Below, piece by piece: positions 15,203-22,780 of a stretch of DNA of 24,842 nt (positions within the stretch are counted from its first letter, which is position 1; every line of letters begins with the position of its first letter). Under the pieces are notes generated by a model. The model saw only the letters and a list, made by a program, of their open reading frames with translations. It was not told the origin of the DNA and did not search any database. The position numbers and the translations under genes were made by a program. This DNA comes from a virus, in the IMG/VR virus record IMGVR_UViG_3300044821_000018, positions 1 to 24,842 of that record; one strand, given 5' to 3'.

Positions 15203-16213
15203 TCAGATCGTGACGGGCAGGATGTTGGTGATCTTCACCGCCGTCTTGGGCTTCGTCAGCACCAGCTCGGCGATGGTCAGCACCGCGCCGATGTAGCCGA
15301 GCTGATAGTTGCTCAGCAGCGACTCGAAGCCAGTGAATGCGAACGCGGCCTGCTCGTGAACGTACAGGTTCACGTAGTTCGTGTTCAGCAGGTACATCGT
15401 GCCTTCCGGGCAGTACGGATCGGCGTAGACCGGCACACCGGCCACGTCGAGCGCGCGGAACGCGGAGCGCGGGCGGTCGGCGTCGCTGTCGAAGCCCTTG
15501 CCCGGCTGGATCTGGAGCGACTCGATGCCCACGAAGTCGTTCGCGAGGCCGAGCCAGGTGCCGATTCCGCAGACACCGAACGTCGGCATCTCGGAGCCGT
15601 ACTTCTGGCAGCCCGCGATGTACTGGAGGGCGAGCTTGCGGGTCAGGTTGACGCCGCCGGCGTTGTACAGCTTCGACTGCCACCAGGGGTAGGCGGTGCG
15701 GTTGATGTTGCCGTACGTCACGAGGTTCGTGCCGTCGTCCACCGCGCCGTTCAGTCCGACCAACTGCTGGTTGTTAGAGACGTTGTTGTACAGCGCGTTC
15801 GAGAACGCATCCACCATCGAGTTCGTCGCATCGTTCATGCGCGCTTCGATCAGCGGGATGATCGCGTGGTCCATCTGGACCGCGCCTTCCATTCCGAGGA
15901 ACGGGATCGGCGTGACGATGGCCTTCAGGTTGAACTCACCCAGGAACGCGCCCTGCTGGGCCTGCGGCTGGTTGAACGAACCGGAGTAGTCCGTCCACTG
16001 CGAGTTCACGAACGGCTGGCCCTGGACCGGGACCGAGACGCTCGAGACGCCGCCGGAAGCGGTCTGCGCGTTCGCGAGCAGCGCGGCGATCAGCGGGCTC
16101 GCCTGGTAGATCTGCACGACCATCTTGGGGATGAACGCGCGCCGCGTGACGTACGTGAGTTCGTTCGCGATGGGGCCGGCGGCCGGGATGATTCCTGCGC
16201 CAAAAACGGGCAT
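15203..16213 (-). CDS. Major capsid protein, HK97-fold type
   Basis: The 336-residue protein starts at ATG 16213 with an AGGAGCTAG ribosome binding site. Its length and its order after portal and scaffold-like genes fit a major capsid protein. The N-terminal part includes YVTRRAFIPKMVVQIYQASPL, a stretch of the type found at the start of many HK97-fold capsid proteins. The helical segment with MNDATNSMVDAFSNALYNN follows. The C-terminal half has YLLNTNYVNLYVHEQAAF, typical of the final beta strands, before a Lys-rich end. It self-assembles with the scaffold protein into the procapsid. The precise lineage cannot be given without a profile search. Confidence 0.85.
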   Translation of the reverse strand: MPVFGAGIIPAAGPIANELTYVTRRAFIPKMVVQIYQASPLIAALLANAQTASGGVSSVSVPVQGQPFVNSQWTDYSGSFNQPQAQQGAFLGEFNLKAIVTPIPFLGMEGAVQMDHAIIPLIEARMNDATNSMVDAFSNALYNNVSNNQQLVGLNGAVDDGTNLVTYGNINRTAYPWWQSKLYNAGGVNLTRKLALQYIAGCQKYGSEMPTFGVCGIGTWLGLANDFVGIESLQIQPGKGFDSDADRPRSAFRALDVAGVPVYADPYCPEGTMYLLNTNYVNLYVHEQAAFAFTGFESLLSNYQLGYIGAVLTIAELVLTKPKTAVKITNILPVTI

Positions 16214-16267
16214 GACTAGCTCCTGTTACTTACGTTCATGCCGCACTGCCCCCGCAGCACATGAAAA

Positions 16268-16774
16268 TTACCCAGCTCTGCGTTTCGAGATCAGTTCGTT
16301 GACGGCCTCGAAGGCGGTCGTCTTGGCGAATTTGTTGCGATCCGCCCAGAGGTCCTTCGTGTCCGGCATCTGCATCGGCGTCATCGTGTGCGGCGTCGAA
16401 GGCGCGAGTTTGTTCTGCGCCGTCAGGTACTTGATCGCCGTGTCGTAGTTGCCGATGTTCTCATCGACCATCGCCTTCTCGACCTTGTCCGGATCGAGGC
16501 CGGCTTCGCGAATCTTCGCGTGGGCCTCGGAGCGGCGAGTCGCCTGGATACCGTCGAGACGCTCCTTGCGCTCGGCCGCCAGCTTTTCCTCGAACTCGAT
16601 CTTCTGCTTGTTCAAGGCTTCCTCGAGGTCCAAGTCCGGCGCGTTCATCGTCGGGTTCTTGGCCTTGGCCGCGCGCCGCAGCGTCTTTTCGACATCAGGG
16701 TTTCCCTTGACGAACGAATAGAGGTCGGCGGCGGCCTTCTGCTGTTCCGGAGTCATTTCTTCGAGCGATGGCAT
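16268..16774 (-). CDS. Probable scaffolding protein
   Basis: The 168-residue protein starts at ATG 16774 with an AGGGGAG ribosome binding site. It is almost wholly helical and charged. An N-terminal part (MTPEQQKAAADLYSFVKG) is followed by a long coiled-coil segment with NKQKIEFEEKLAAERKERL and then a variable Pro/Met-rich tail. Helical, charged proteins of this size placed just before the major capsid gene are commonly scaffolding proteins, which direct procapsid assembly and then exit. It could instead be a head-associated protein of unknown role. No protease motif is visible. Confidence 0.7.
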   Translation of the reverse strand: MPSLEEMTPEQQKAAADLYSFVKGNPDVEKTLRRAAKAKNPTMNAPDLDLEEALNKQKIEFEEKLAAERKERLDGIQATRRSEAHAKIREAGLDPDKVEKAMVDENIGNYDTAIKYLTAQNKLAPSTPHTMTPMQMPDTKDLWADRNKFAKTTAFEAVNELISKRRAG

Positions 16775-16800
16775 CGTGTTCTCCCCTGGCCGTCAGTCGA

Positions 16801-17025
16801 TCAGTAGCCGCGCGGGTTCTTGCCGACCGGCACCTTCGAGATGGTCGAGCCCGGCGGACGGACCTTGAAGTCGTTTTCCATCAGGCCGCGCGTCGAGCCG
16901 CTCTTGAGCCCGCCGAACTGCATGTACCGCGGCGGATTGCGGATCTTGTCGGAAGTGCTTCCGTTGTCCTGCGGGTCGCGAATGGCGAGCGAACCGGACG
17001 GGTCAAAAATACGATCACCAGGCAT
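16801..17025 (-). CDS. Small basic hypothetical head-module protein
   Basis: The 74-residue ORF starts at ATG 17025, preceded by a GAGGA ribosome binding site. It is polar and basic, rich in Gly, Pro, Ser and Arg, and lacks hydrophobic stretches. It is probably flexible or only partly folded (YMQFGGLKSGSTRGLMENDF). It lies between a Gly/Pro-rich protein and the scaffold-like gene. The tight spacing supports it as a real gene. No family was recognised; a minor head protein is possible. Confidence 0.66.
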   Translation of the reverse strand: MPGDRIFDPSGSLAIRDPQDNGSTSDKIRNPPRYMQFGGLKSGSTRGLMENDFKVRPPGSTISKVPVGKNPRGY

Positions 17026-17035
17026 GGCTGCATCC

Positions 17036-17437
17036 TCACATTGGAGTCGGCATTGGAGACGGGCCGGCCGGCGCCGGGAGACCCGGCGGCGGTTTGCCGG
17101 GGCCGGCGAGCCCCGAGACTGCCTGCATGATTTCTGCGGGCATGAGTTCTTTGTCCTGACCCTCGGTCTCGCCGAACGCCTTCGTCAGCGCGGCGATGGC
17201 CTTCATGATCGCCTTGCCGTGTTCCTCGGTGGGCGCGAAGGTCTGGAGCGACTGGGTCAGCTTTTTGATGCACACCTGAACGTCGGCGCGCGCGCCGGCC
17301 AGGTTCCCCTCTTTCGGAGCGGGAGTCATCATCCCCGCGCCGCCAGGACCGGGCGCTTTCGGAGGACCACCACCGCCACCCGGTTGCGGACCTTTCTGTC
17401 CGCCGAGGGCTTGCATGATCTGTGGGGGAACACTCAT
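17036..17437 (-). CDS. Gly/Pro-rich hypothetical head-module protein
   Basis: The 133-residue ORF starts at ATG 17437. It has a short helical start (MSVPPQIMQALGG), a Gly/Pro-rich linker, a helical middle (about residues 50-95, including VCIKKLTQSLQTF) and a Pro-rich end. It is the first gene after the terminator and candidate promoter. No clear ribosome binding site precedes the ATG, and the predicted transcript would start almost at the ATG, so leaderless translation is possible. No known domain was recognised. It may be a minor head or assembly protein given its position between portal and scaffold genes. Confidence 0.66.
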   Translation of the reverse strand: MSVPPQIMQALGGQKGPQPGGGGGPPKAPGPGGAGMMTPAPKEGNLAGARADVQVCIKKLTQSLQTFAPTEEHGKAIMKAIAALTKAFGETEGQDKELMPAEIMQAVSGLAGPGKPPPGLPAPAGPSPMPTPM

Positions 17438-17445
17438 GGCGGCGA

Positions 17446-17475
17446 GTTCTACCGCCCGCCGAATTTCAAAGTCAA
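17446..17475 (-). promoter_or_regulatory. Candidate sigma70-type promoter for head operon
   Basis: On the minus strand TTGACT (17475-17470) is followed after 18 nt by TAGAAC (17451-17446). The -35 element is close to consensus; the -10 element is only moderate. The site lies directly downstream of the terminator and before the first head-module gene, where a new transcript would be expected. The expected start of transcription falls near 17439, next to the ATG at 17437. It is a weak to moderate prediction by eye. Confidence 0.35.
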
Positions 17476-17487
17476 CAATTCACAAAC

Positions 17488-17517
17488 GAAAAAGCCGCCG
17501 GGCTTCCGCTCGGCGGC
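17488..17517 (-). terminator. Rho-independent terminator
   Basis: On the minus strand GCCGCCG (17517-17511) and CGGCGGC (17500-17494) form a 7-bp G/C-only stem around a 10-nt loop, followed directly by TTTTT (17493-17489). It lies after the portal gene and two micro-ORFs and before the head-module genes, so it would end the terminase-portal transcript. The stem plus T-run is a standard intrinsic terminator. Confidence 0.78.
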
Positions 17518-17567
17518 CGGTTCTACGGTGGTCCGGAGCGTGGTTAGACGCTTCGACCGGCCGCAGG

Positions 17568-17606
17568 TCACTTCCGCTTGTGACGACGCTTGCCGCGCTT
17601 GGCCAT
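17568..17606 (-). CDS. Micro-ORF, 12-residue basic peptide
   Basis: ATG at 17606-17604 and TGA at 17570-17568 encode MAKRGKRRHKRK: nine of 12 residues are Lys, Arg or His. A good AGGAG ribosome binding site (17617-17613) lies 6 nt upstream of the ATG, directly after a small GGTTG/CAACC hairpin (17618-17633). The ORF is the last before the terminator. The strong binding site and its similarity to the other micro-ORF nearby argue against chance. It could be a nucleic-acid-binding microprotein or a leader peptide; its expression is unproven. Confidence 0.5.
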   Translation of the reverse strand: MAKRGKRRHKRK

Positions 17607-17646
17607 GCTGCTCTCCTGGTTGATCGAGCAACCCCCTAACGAATTC

Positions 17647-17691
17647 TCAGCGACGCATCTTCCGCTTGCCGCTGCGCTTACCTCTCGACAC
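17647..17691 (-). CDS. Micro-ORF, 14-residue basic peptide
   Basis: GTG at 17691-17689 and TGA at 17649-17647 encode MSRGKRSGKRKMRR, in which eight of 14 residues are Lys or Arg. Directly upstream is AAGGGGGTGATCC (17704-17692), which differs by one base from a 13-nt perfect complement of the usual bacterial 16S rRNA 3' end. It overlaps the end of the portal gene, so translation could be coupled. Both this and the next micro-ORF share an RGKR motif. A protamine-like, RNA-binding or regulatory role is conceivable but not shown. Confidence 0.5.
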   Translation of the reverse strand: MSRGKRSGKRKMRR

Positions 17692-17694
17692 GGA

Positions 17695-19356
17695 TCACCC
17701 CCTTATGGGTGTCACTTTGCCACCGGGATGTGCTTTGGCCTGACCGGCGGCAATCGCTGCGTTCTGCTGCTGCTGCTGCTCGGCCTCTTTGGCCTCCATC
17801 GCTTCCAGCCTGAGTTTTAGCAACTCCTTCATCGGCAAGTCAAGGAAATCAATGAGCGTGCGTCGGTCGATGACCTTGAGCTTCAGCAGGTCGAATCCGA
17901 GCGCGCGCTGATCCTCCTGGAAGATCGGGCTGTTCGAGTGCGCGTCCACCTTCACGGTGTACTTGTCGGTGAACTGGTCGGCCACGAACACGACGCCCTT
18001 GTCGTCGCGCAGCTTCGACTTGTCGTACGCCTGCTTGAGCTGCATGAACAGCGTCGCGAGTTTCTCGAGCTGATCTTCGATGACGAGCGCGCGCTTCTTG
18101 GCGCGGCTCGAGCCAAGTCGCGCGAGGTTGGCCGCGTGGCCCTGCGAGCGAACGCCCTGCTCGCCCTTGCCCTGGATGACGTTGGTGATGCCGGACATTT
18201 CCTCGAACTGCGCGTCGATCTCGCGGACCTCTTTGTAGAGATCCTCGGGGATGTTCGGCGCGAGGTTGTCGAGCTTGGCTCCCGGCATGTCCGCGGCGAT
18301 GACGCCCGAGGGAGAGTCGAGCGTGTCGGCGATCTCGGAGATGTCGCCCTGGAATCCGGATCCGAACTTGGGTGGGCGGGCCTGCAAATTAAGCATGTGC
18401 CGGATTTGTTCGATTCGTTCGTTGCGCATCCGCTGAAGCGGAATGAGCTTGTCGACTTCCGAGTATCCCCAGAAGTAATCGAAGCTCGGGTTCGGGCAAA
18501 TCTGGATGAACGGGCTCTCGTCCTTGATGAACAGGTCCTCGATGGGACGGTCGAAGATCCAGATTCCCGGGTTGGCGATGGTCACTACCCGGAAGTCTGC
18601 GATCTCGTCGTCGAACACGTAGAGCTCGAACATCTGGATGACATCTTCGGAGACCTGCGGCTTGTAGCGCATCGGGCTCGTCAGGTCGAAGTTGACGTTG
18701 CCGACGACGTTAGGGCTCGAGGCGCTCGTGACGATCCGGTCGACACCGGCGGCGCTGTCGGACGGTGCCGGCTTCGGCGTGCCGATGACGTTCTCGAGGA
18801 TCGCCGCCATGCGCGGATGCGGGATCAGCGACAGGTCGTACTCGAGCTGCGACTTGGTGATGTAGTAGCTTTGGACGAACGCCTCCTGGGACCAGAGGCC
18901 GTGAATGTCCTCGCGCAGCACCCCGATGTCGTGCGGCTCGACCACGTACGGCTCGATGCGCCCGCGGTTGACGCGCAGCTTGATGAACGTGCAGCCGTAG
19001 ACGTGCGCCCACAGCAGCGCCATCCCGAACACCATGTCGGTGTTGGACAAATGCCAGTCGTCGTTCAGTGACTGCATCAGCGCGTGAAGCTGCGTCTTGT
19101 GCAGGTCGCTCGCGCTCGGCGACAGGTCAATCGAAAACCGCGTCGTCTCGCTCGAGTACATCAGCGCGTTCAACTGCTCGAGGTGCGGGTAGATCTTGTT
19201 GATGATGTTGTCGGTGGCGGTCGGTCCGTCGCCAAACAGGAAGAACGAGCGCCACAGCTCGTAGAGCTTCTTGCGCCCGTCCCGACTCGAGTTGCACTTC
19301 GCAACCAGGTCGAGATAGAAGTTCATTCGCGCGTCACGGTCGGCGGGGATCTTCAT
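17695..19356 (-). CDS. Portal protein
   Basis: The 553-residue protein starts at ATG 19356, overlapping the upstream stop as ATGA. Its length and place directly after the terminase genes fit a podovirus portal, the dodecameric ring through which DNA enters and leaves the head. Features in order: an N-terminal helical part (FYLDLVAKCNSSRDGRKKLY), a beta-rich wing region (RIEPYVVEPHDIGVLRED), a PFIQICPNPSFDYFWGYSEV segment before long helices (PLQRMRNERIEQIRHMLNL), and the VIQGKGEQGVRSQG loop region. The tail is Gln-rich with a CAG-type repeat (EAEQQQQQ). The long helix pair and NPSF-type segment match portal patterns well; the exact family is uncertain. Confidence 0.85.
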   Translation of the reverse strand: MKIPADRDARMNFYLDLVAKCNSSRDGRKKLYELWRSFFLFGDGPTATDNIINKIYPHLEQLNALMYSSETTRFSIDLSPSASDLHKTQLHALMQSLNDDWHLSNTDMVFGMALLWAHVYGCTFIKLRVNRGRIEPYVVEPHDIGVLREDIHGLWSQEAFVQSYYITKSQLEYDLSLIPHPRMAAILENVIGTPKPAPSDSAAGVDRIVTSASSPNVVGNVNFDLTSPMRYKPQVSEDVIQMFELYVFDDEIADFRVVTIANPGIWIFDRPIEDLFIKDESPFIQICPNPSFDYFWGYSEVDKLIPLQRMRNERIEQIRHMLNLQARPPKFGSGFQGDISEIADTLDSPSGVIAADMPGAKLDNLAPNIPEDLYKEVREIDAQFEEMSGITNVIQGKGEQGVRSQGHAANLARLGSSRAKKRALVIEDQLEKLATLFMQLKQAYDKSKLRDDKGVVFVADQFTDKYTVKVDAHSNSPIFQEDQRALGFDLLKLKVIDRRTLIDFLDLPMKELLKLRLEAMEAKEAEQQQQQNAAIAAGQAKAHPGGKVTPIRG

Positions 19357-19808
19357 ACGGCTCGCTCAGCGGTGGCGCCCACGATGCGCGTGGGCACGTT
19401 TTTGGGAGGGGCGACGCGCTCCAGGGCGTTGTCAGGCTGGGCGCCGAACGAGCTCGAGATGTTCACGGGCGCGGCCTGGTCCTTTCGCTGGGAAAACCCG
19501 GGCTTCAGGTGCCCCGGCACGTCAACCCACTCGGGTTGCATCATTTTTCCTTCGCGCAGGTTCTGCATGACCGATTTGTTGTCGTCTTTCCCGACTTTTA
19601 TATCGGACAAACCGAAATCGTGAGCCAGTTCACGCTGCAAGTGATCCAGCGTGCCCGTAATCGTCGCCCGACCGGCCGGCGCGGTGCGAATCTCGCGCGT
19701 CACGAACCGCTTGGGGCACCCGCGCGGGCATTTCGGCATCTCGGATTGTTCGACCATCTCTTCGAACGCCCCGTGGGCCGCGCAACTGAACTCTTTGAGG
19801 ACGGCCAT
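19353..19808 (-). CDS. Zinc-ribbon-like small protein
   Basis: The 151-residue protein starts at ATG 19808 with a TAGGAAAC ribosome binding site. The N-terminus has Cys9, His12, Cys27 and Cys31 (FSCAAHGAFEE and PKCPRGCPKRF), a plausible metal-binding ribbon similar to FmdB-type zinc ribbons. The remainder is polar, with a helical part (TLDHLQRELAHDFGLSDI) and a disordered end. It lies between the terminase and portal genes and overlaps the portal start. It may help packaging or act as an assembly or regulatory factor; this is inferred only from position. Confidence 0.7.
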   Translation of the reverse strand: MAVLKEFSCAAHGAFEEMVEQSEMPKCPRGCPKRFVTREIRTAPAGRATITGTLDHLQRELAHDFGLSDIKVGKDDNKSVMQNLREGKMMQPEWVDVPGHLKPGFSQRKDQAAPVNISSSFGAQPDNALERVAPPKNVPTRIVGATAERAV

Positions 19809-19818
19809 GTGGTGTTTC

Positions 19819-20307
19819 CTAGCATTTCTGGAATGGCGACAGCAACCGGGCGCGCCCTTCGGGGTCGTGTCGTGGCGCCAGGGAGGCGTCGGTACGCCGA
19901 AGCGAGATCTTGAGGCCCTTGGTCGTTATGCCGATGGTCCCGCGGTAGAACGGCGGGCACGGCAGCGGCTGCGGCGAGGCGGCGGGCCTGACCTCGTAGG
20001 CCGTCACGCGGCCGAGCCTGTTGCGCTTGATGACGCGCGGCTCGAACTCGCCGGCCAGCACGCGCTGAAGCGACTTCGTGAGCTGGCAGCGCACGCTGAA
20101 CCGGTACCTGGTCAGGTCGCCGCGGTTGAACGACCTCCTGAAGTCGTGCCAGTACGCCCTGTCAATCCGCATCGCCGTGAGCAACATCGCCGGGGATCCG
20201 CAGTACGGGCTCGATTCGTTCGTCGTGAGCCACAAATAGGCGTGCTGCAAATGCCTGTCGTTCCAGGCGTTCTCGTCATCGTCGCCGGGCTTCGTGCTCT
20301 GGGTCAT
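19819..20307 (-). CDS. Hypothetical protein between terminase and portal
   Basis: The 162-residue ORF starts at ATG 20307, overlapping the terminase stop as ATGA, which supports translation. The N-terminal half is mixed alpha/beta, with many aromatic residues (NDRHLQHAYLWLTTNES and YWHDFRRSFNRGDLTRYRF). The C-terminal half is basic and Pro-rich. No transmembrane segment or recognised domain was found. It may be a packaging or head-assembly accessory. Confidence 0.68.
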   Translation of the reverse strand: MTQSTKPGDDDENAWNDRHLQHAYLWLTTNESSPYCGSPAMLLTAMRIDRAYWHDFRRSFNRGDLTRYRFSVRCQLTKSLQRVLAGEFEPRVIKRNRLGRVTAYEVRPAASPQPLPCPPFYRGTIGITTKGLKISLRRTDASLAPRHDPEGRARLLSPFQKC

Positions 20308-22160
20308 GTACGCGACACCCTCCTGGGTTTGCCGGTGCGAACCGTGGACTGTCCCGCCTCAGATTTGTTGTACAGAATTCCCAATTCCTGCATGTACTTG
20401 CGCACCATTCGCTGGCCGACCACGGCGGGCGTGTTCTCGATGGAGTTCTCGAGCGCAAGCTGCTTCTCGTTCTTGTAGATGAGCCCCTGGCCCATCAGGC
20501 GCGGGCGCACCTGGTCGTTCCACGCAAGAATGGCAAGGCACGCCGCGATGACGCGGTCGTCTTTCTTGTGATCGGGAGCGGCGGGCGCCGAGCCCGCCTC
20601 GCGGGCGATGATCGCCATTTCCGCGACGAGCTCGCGCGAGACCGGAACACACATCTTGCGCTCCACGTAGTCGCGGTAGGTGTTCATCATCCGCTCTTTC
20701 ATCTGGAAGTTGGTCTGCGTGTGCAGGGCTCCCGGCGTGCCATAGATCGAGTCGTACTTGCGGTACAGGAAGTCGCGCATCGAGCCGAGCACGTCCTTGA
20801 GTACCGGGCGCGCCTGCGCCATGCCGAACACGCGCTCCTTGCGCATGTTCTGGATCTCGTTCAACACCGCGGCGCCGGGGCCGTTGACCTCGAGGTTGAA
20901 CGTGCAGGGGCCGTACGCGCCGCACAGGTACACGATGGCCCACGCGAACTGGCTGGTCGTGATCGAATAGTCGATGTACTCGGCAACCTGCTCGGCGTGA
21001 TCCGCCCACACTCGCCACACGCTGATACAAAACCCGTCCGCGTTCTCCGAGCTGCCGTACGCCGGATCCGCGCCGATGACGTAAAACCCGTGTTTTTCAG
21101 GGTTTTTCCACACCTTGAGTGTCGCGTTCTTGGCGTTCGACGGGACAATCTGCGTCTCGATGAAGTTGTCCTTGAACGTGAGCCGGAAATACTCCGGCGC
21201 CTTCACCTTCGCGACTTCCTGGTACAGCCGCGACAGCTCGACGGGATTGAAGAACTGGCTGCCGCTCGACTGGAACGCCTGCGTCTCGGTCCACGGATAT
21301 TCCTGAAGCCTCAGCGACTCGTCGGTTTGCTGCTCGGCGGCCAGCCAGCGCCACCAGGCGATTTGTTCGTCGACAATCTCGACGCCGTATAATTGTTTGA
21401 CTTCGCGGGACCACTCGCGCTCCTGCGCGGTCAGCCTGAAGTCGGAGCCTGCGTACACTTTGAACAGCGGCAGGTCGCGCGAGATCCGGTACATCTCGTT
21501 GGCCCACCACGACACGAAGATGCACTTGGTGCTCGCCGCCGACTGGGCTTCGTCCCACTGGTCATAGAACAAATTCTCGAAGCCGCGGGCCGTGCTTTCC
21601 CAGTTGTACAGCCGGTTTGGATTTCGCTGGGCGAGCGCGGCCTTCAGCGCGGCGAACGCTTCCCGGTCTCCCCAGCTCGACATCTCGGTGGCGTGCAGGA
21701 AGCTCGGCGAAGAGGAACGCCCAAGTGCGCCTTTACCGCTCTTTTTAGTTCCGGCAACACGGTAGAGAAGCTTTGTCCCGGTTCCAAGTACAAGCTGGTT
21801 TCGATTGTGGTCTTTGATTGGCCGCTTCCAATCGTCAGGTAGACCGGAGTAGTACATCTCGAGTTGAGACCTGAATTGGTCACGGGCGGTGTCCTCGTGT
21901 ACGACGAGCATGCCGGTCATGCCCCGGTTCCTGAACAACCAGAACAAATCGAGCGCGAGCATGATGGTCGAGATGCCGGCTTGTCGGCACTTCAGTGTGA
22001 CGAAGTCGTGGACCCCTTCCTCGAGGCCCTCGACAATTCGCTGGAGCACCCACTTCTGGGTACCGAGCAGGGAGTCACCCAGGCGGATGACCCCTCGCTC
22101 CTTGGAATCAATTCTCAGAGCTCGCGTGAACTCCAGGAATTGACCGAGTGGAAACTTCAC
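20304..22160 (-). CDS. terL: Terminase large subunit (DNA-packaging ATPase/nuclease)
   Basis: The 618-residue protein starts at GTG 22160, overlapping the upstream stop as GTGA. It packages phage DNA into the procapsid through the portal, using an N-terminal ATPase and a C-terminal nuclease. Visible motifs: CRQAGIST at 58-65 as the degenerate Walker A, FLHATEM at 154-160 with the probable catalytic Glu159 of a degenerate Walker B, and ESTARG at 188-193 as the coupling motif. The RNase H-like nuclease residues are Asp365 (VIGADPAYG), Glu424 (FNLEVNGPG) and Asp534/535 (KKDDRVI). Length and motif order fit a full large terminase. No small subunit was recognised nearby. Confidence 0.93.
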   Translation of the reverse strand: MKFPLGQFLEFTRALRIDSKERGVIRLGDSLLGTQKWVLQRIVEGLEEGVHDFVTLKCRQAGISTIMLALDLFWLFRNRGMTGMLVVHEDTARDQFRSQLEMYYSGLPDDWKRPIKDHNRNQLVLGTGTKLLYRVAGTKKSGKGALGRSSSPSFLHATEMSSWGDREAFAALKAALAQRNPNRLYNWESTARGFENLFYDQWDEAQSAASTKCIFVSWWANEMYRISRDLPLFKVYAGSDFRLTAQEREWSREVKQLYGVEIVDEQIAWWRWLAAEQQTDESLRLQEYPWTETQAFQSSGSQFFNPVELSRLYQEVAKVKAPEYFRLTFKDNFIETQIVPSNAKNATLKVWKNPEKHGFYVIGADPAYGSSENADGFCISVWRVWADHAEQVAEYIDYSITTSQFAWAIVYLCGAYGPCTFNLEVNGPGAAVLNEIQNMRKERVFGMAQARPVLKDVLGSMRDFLYRKYDSIYGTPGALHTQTNFQMKERMMNTYRDYVERKMCVPVSRELVAEMAIIAREAGSAPAAPDHKKDDRVIAACLAILAWNDQVRPRLMGQGLIYKNEKQLALENSIENTPAVVGQRMVRKYMQELGILYNKSEAGQSTVRTGKPRRVSRT

Positions 22161-22387
22161 TCGTGCTGGAACGGTGCGGGAGTCGACGCGGGCGCGGGAG
22201 CCGGGTCGTCCTTCAGGACGATCTCCGTGTCCACCTCGACAGCGGGCTGGCCCTCGGCCTCGGCGTTGGCCTTGCGGCGTTCGGCATCCAGGTGCCGCGC
22301 GGCGAGTACCGCCAGGTGTTCCTCATTCCCCTCGAACAGCGCCTCGCCGTGGCGCAGGTGATGCTTTACGTCATTCCAAGTGAACAT
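22157..22387 (-). CDS. Small hypothetical protein upstream of terminase
   Basis: The 76-residue protein starts at ATG 22387 with a GGGGAG ribosome binding site, and its stop overlaps the terL start. The first half is helical and His/Glu-rich (WNDVKHHLRHGEALFEGNEE); the second is Ala-rich, with a Pro/Ala end (DDPAPAPASTPAPF). It is too small for a typical small terminase subunit, though position alone makes a packaging link possible. No family was recognised. Confidence 0.66.
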   Translation of the reverse strand: MFTWNDVKHHLRHGEALFEGNEEHLAVLAARHLDAERRKANAEAEGQPAVEVDTEIVLKDDPAPAPASTPAPFQHE

Positions 22388-22552
22388 GGTTATCTCCCCA
22401 TCTAAACCCCCCGGCCGATGGTGCCCGTGTTCAGTGGCCGTTATTCGTTACGGCCAAACGCTGGCACTAATTTTCTCCAGCCGCCACCGCAGTTTCCCCC
22501 GTAGCACGGGCGAGGATTGCGGCTCCTACTCGAGTCCGTGGATCCTACACCG
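22388..22552 (-). promoter_or_regulatory. Non-coding gap with inverted repeat before the terminase operon
   Basis: This 165-nt gap has no convincing gene. It contains an inverted repeat with 7-bp arms TGGCCGT (22435-22441) and ACGGCCA (22450-22456) and an 8-nt spacer. There is no T-run after it, so it is not a standard terminator. It may be an operator or an RNA hairpin ahead of the terminase-portal genes. No clear promoter could be picked out by eye. Confidence 0.35.
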
Positions 22553-22777
22553 TCACGGCGTCACCGGCCGAACCGAGATGGTCGCCGAGGTGACCTGGAA
22601 ATTCCCGACGTTGCCGTCGAACAAATGCCCGAACGCCGACACCTCGATGCGCGCCTCGTCCTGGAAATGCTCGATGCCGGCCAGGATGTACTCGGCCACG
22701 GGCGCCGGCAGCCGGTTGTTGGTGAGGTGCTGATTCACCTCGGACTTCTTGCTCGTGAAACTGACACTGAACGACAT
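22553..22777 (-). CDS. Small hypothetical protein
   Basis: The 74-residue protein starts at ATG 22777, with a strong AGGAGG ribosome binding site overlapping the end of the upstream gene. The sequence (MSFSVSFTSKKSEVNQHLTN) is mixed, with a possible central helix (VAEYILAGIEHFQDE) and beta strands at the end (NFQVTSATISVRPV). Repeated Ser/Thr and Val suggest a small alpha/beta domain. No family was recognised. It is followed by the non-coding gap ahead of the terminase-side genes. Confidence 0.66.
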   Translation of the reverse strand: MSFSVSFTSKKSEVNQHLTNNRLPAPVAEYILAGIEHFQDEARIEVSAFGHLFDGNVGNFQVTSATISVRPVTP

Positions 22778-22780
22778 GGC

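Noticed and set aside
15185-16219. Plus-strand frame of 344 codons
   Set aside because: Exact antisense of the major capsid gene with Arg/Val/Asp-rich shadow composition.
17938-19071. Plus-strand frame of 377 codons
   Set aside because: Antisense to the portal gene; it looks smoother than most shadows but has no domain and no upstream signals.
22448-22507. 19-residue minus-strand ORF from GTG 22507
   Set aside because: The nearest purine-rich stretch is too far upstream, and the ORF ends inside the inverted repeat. It was judged a chance frame.
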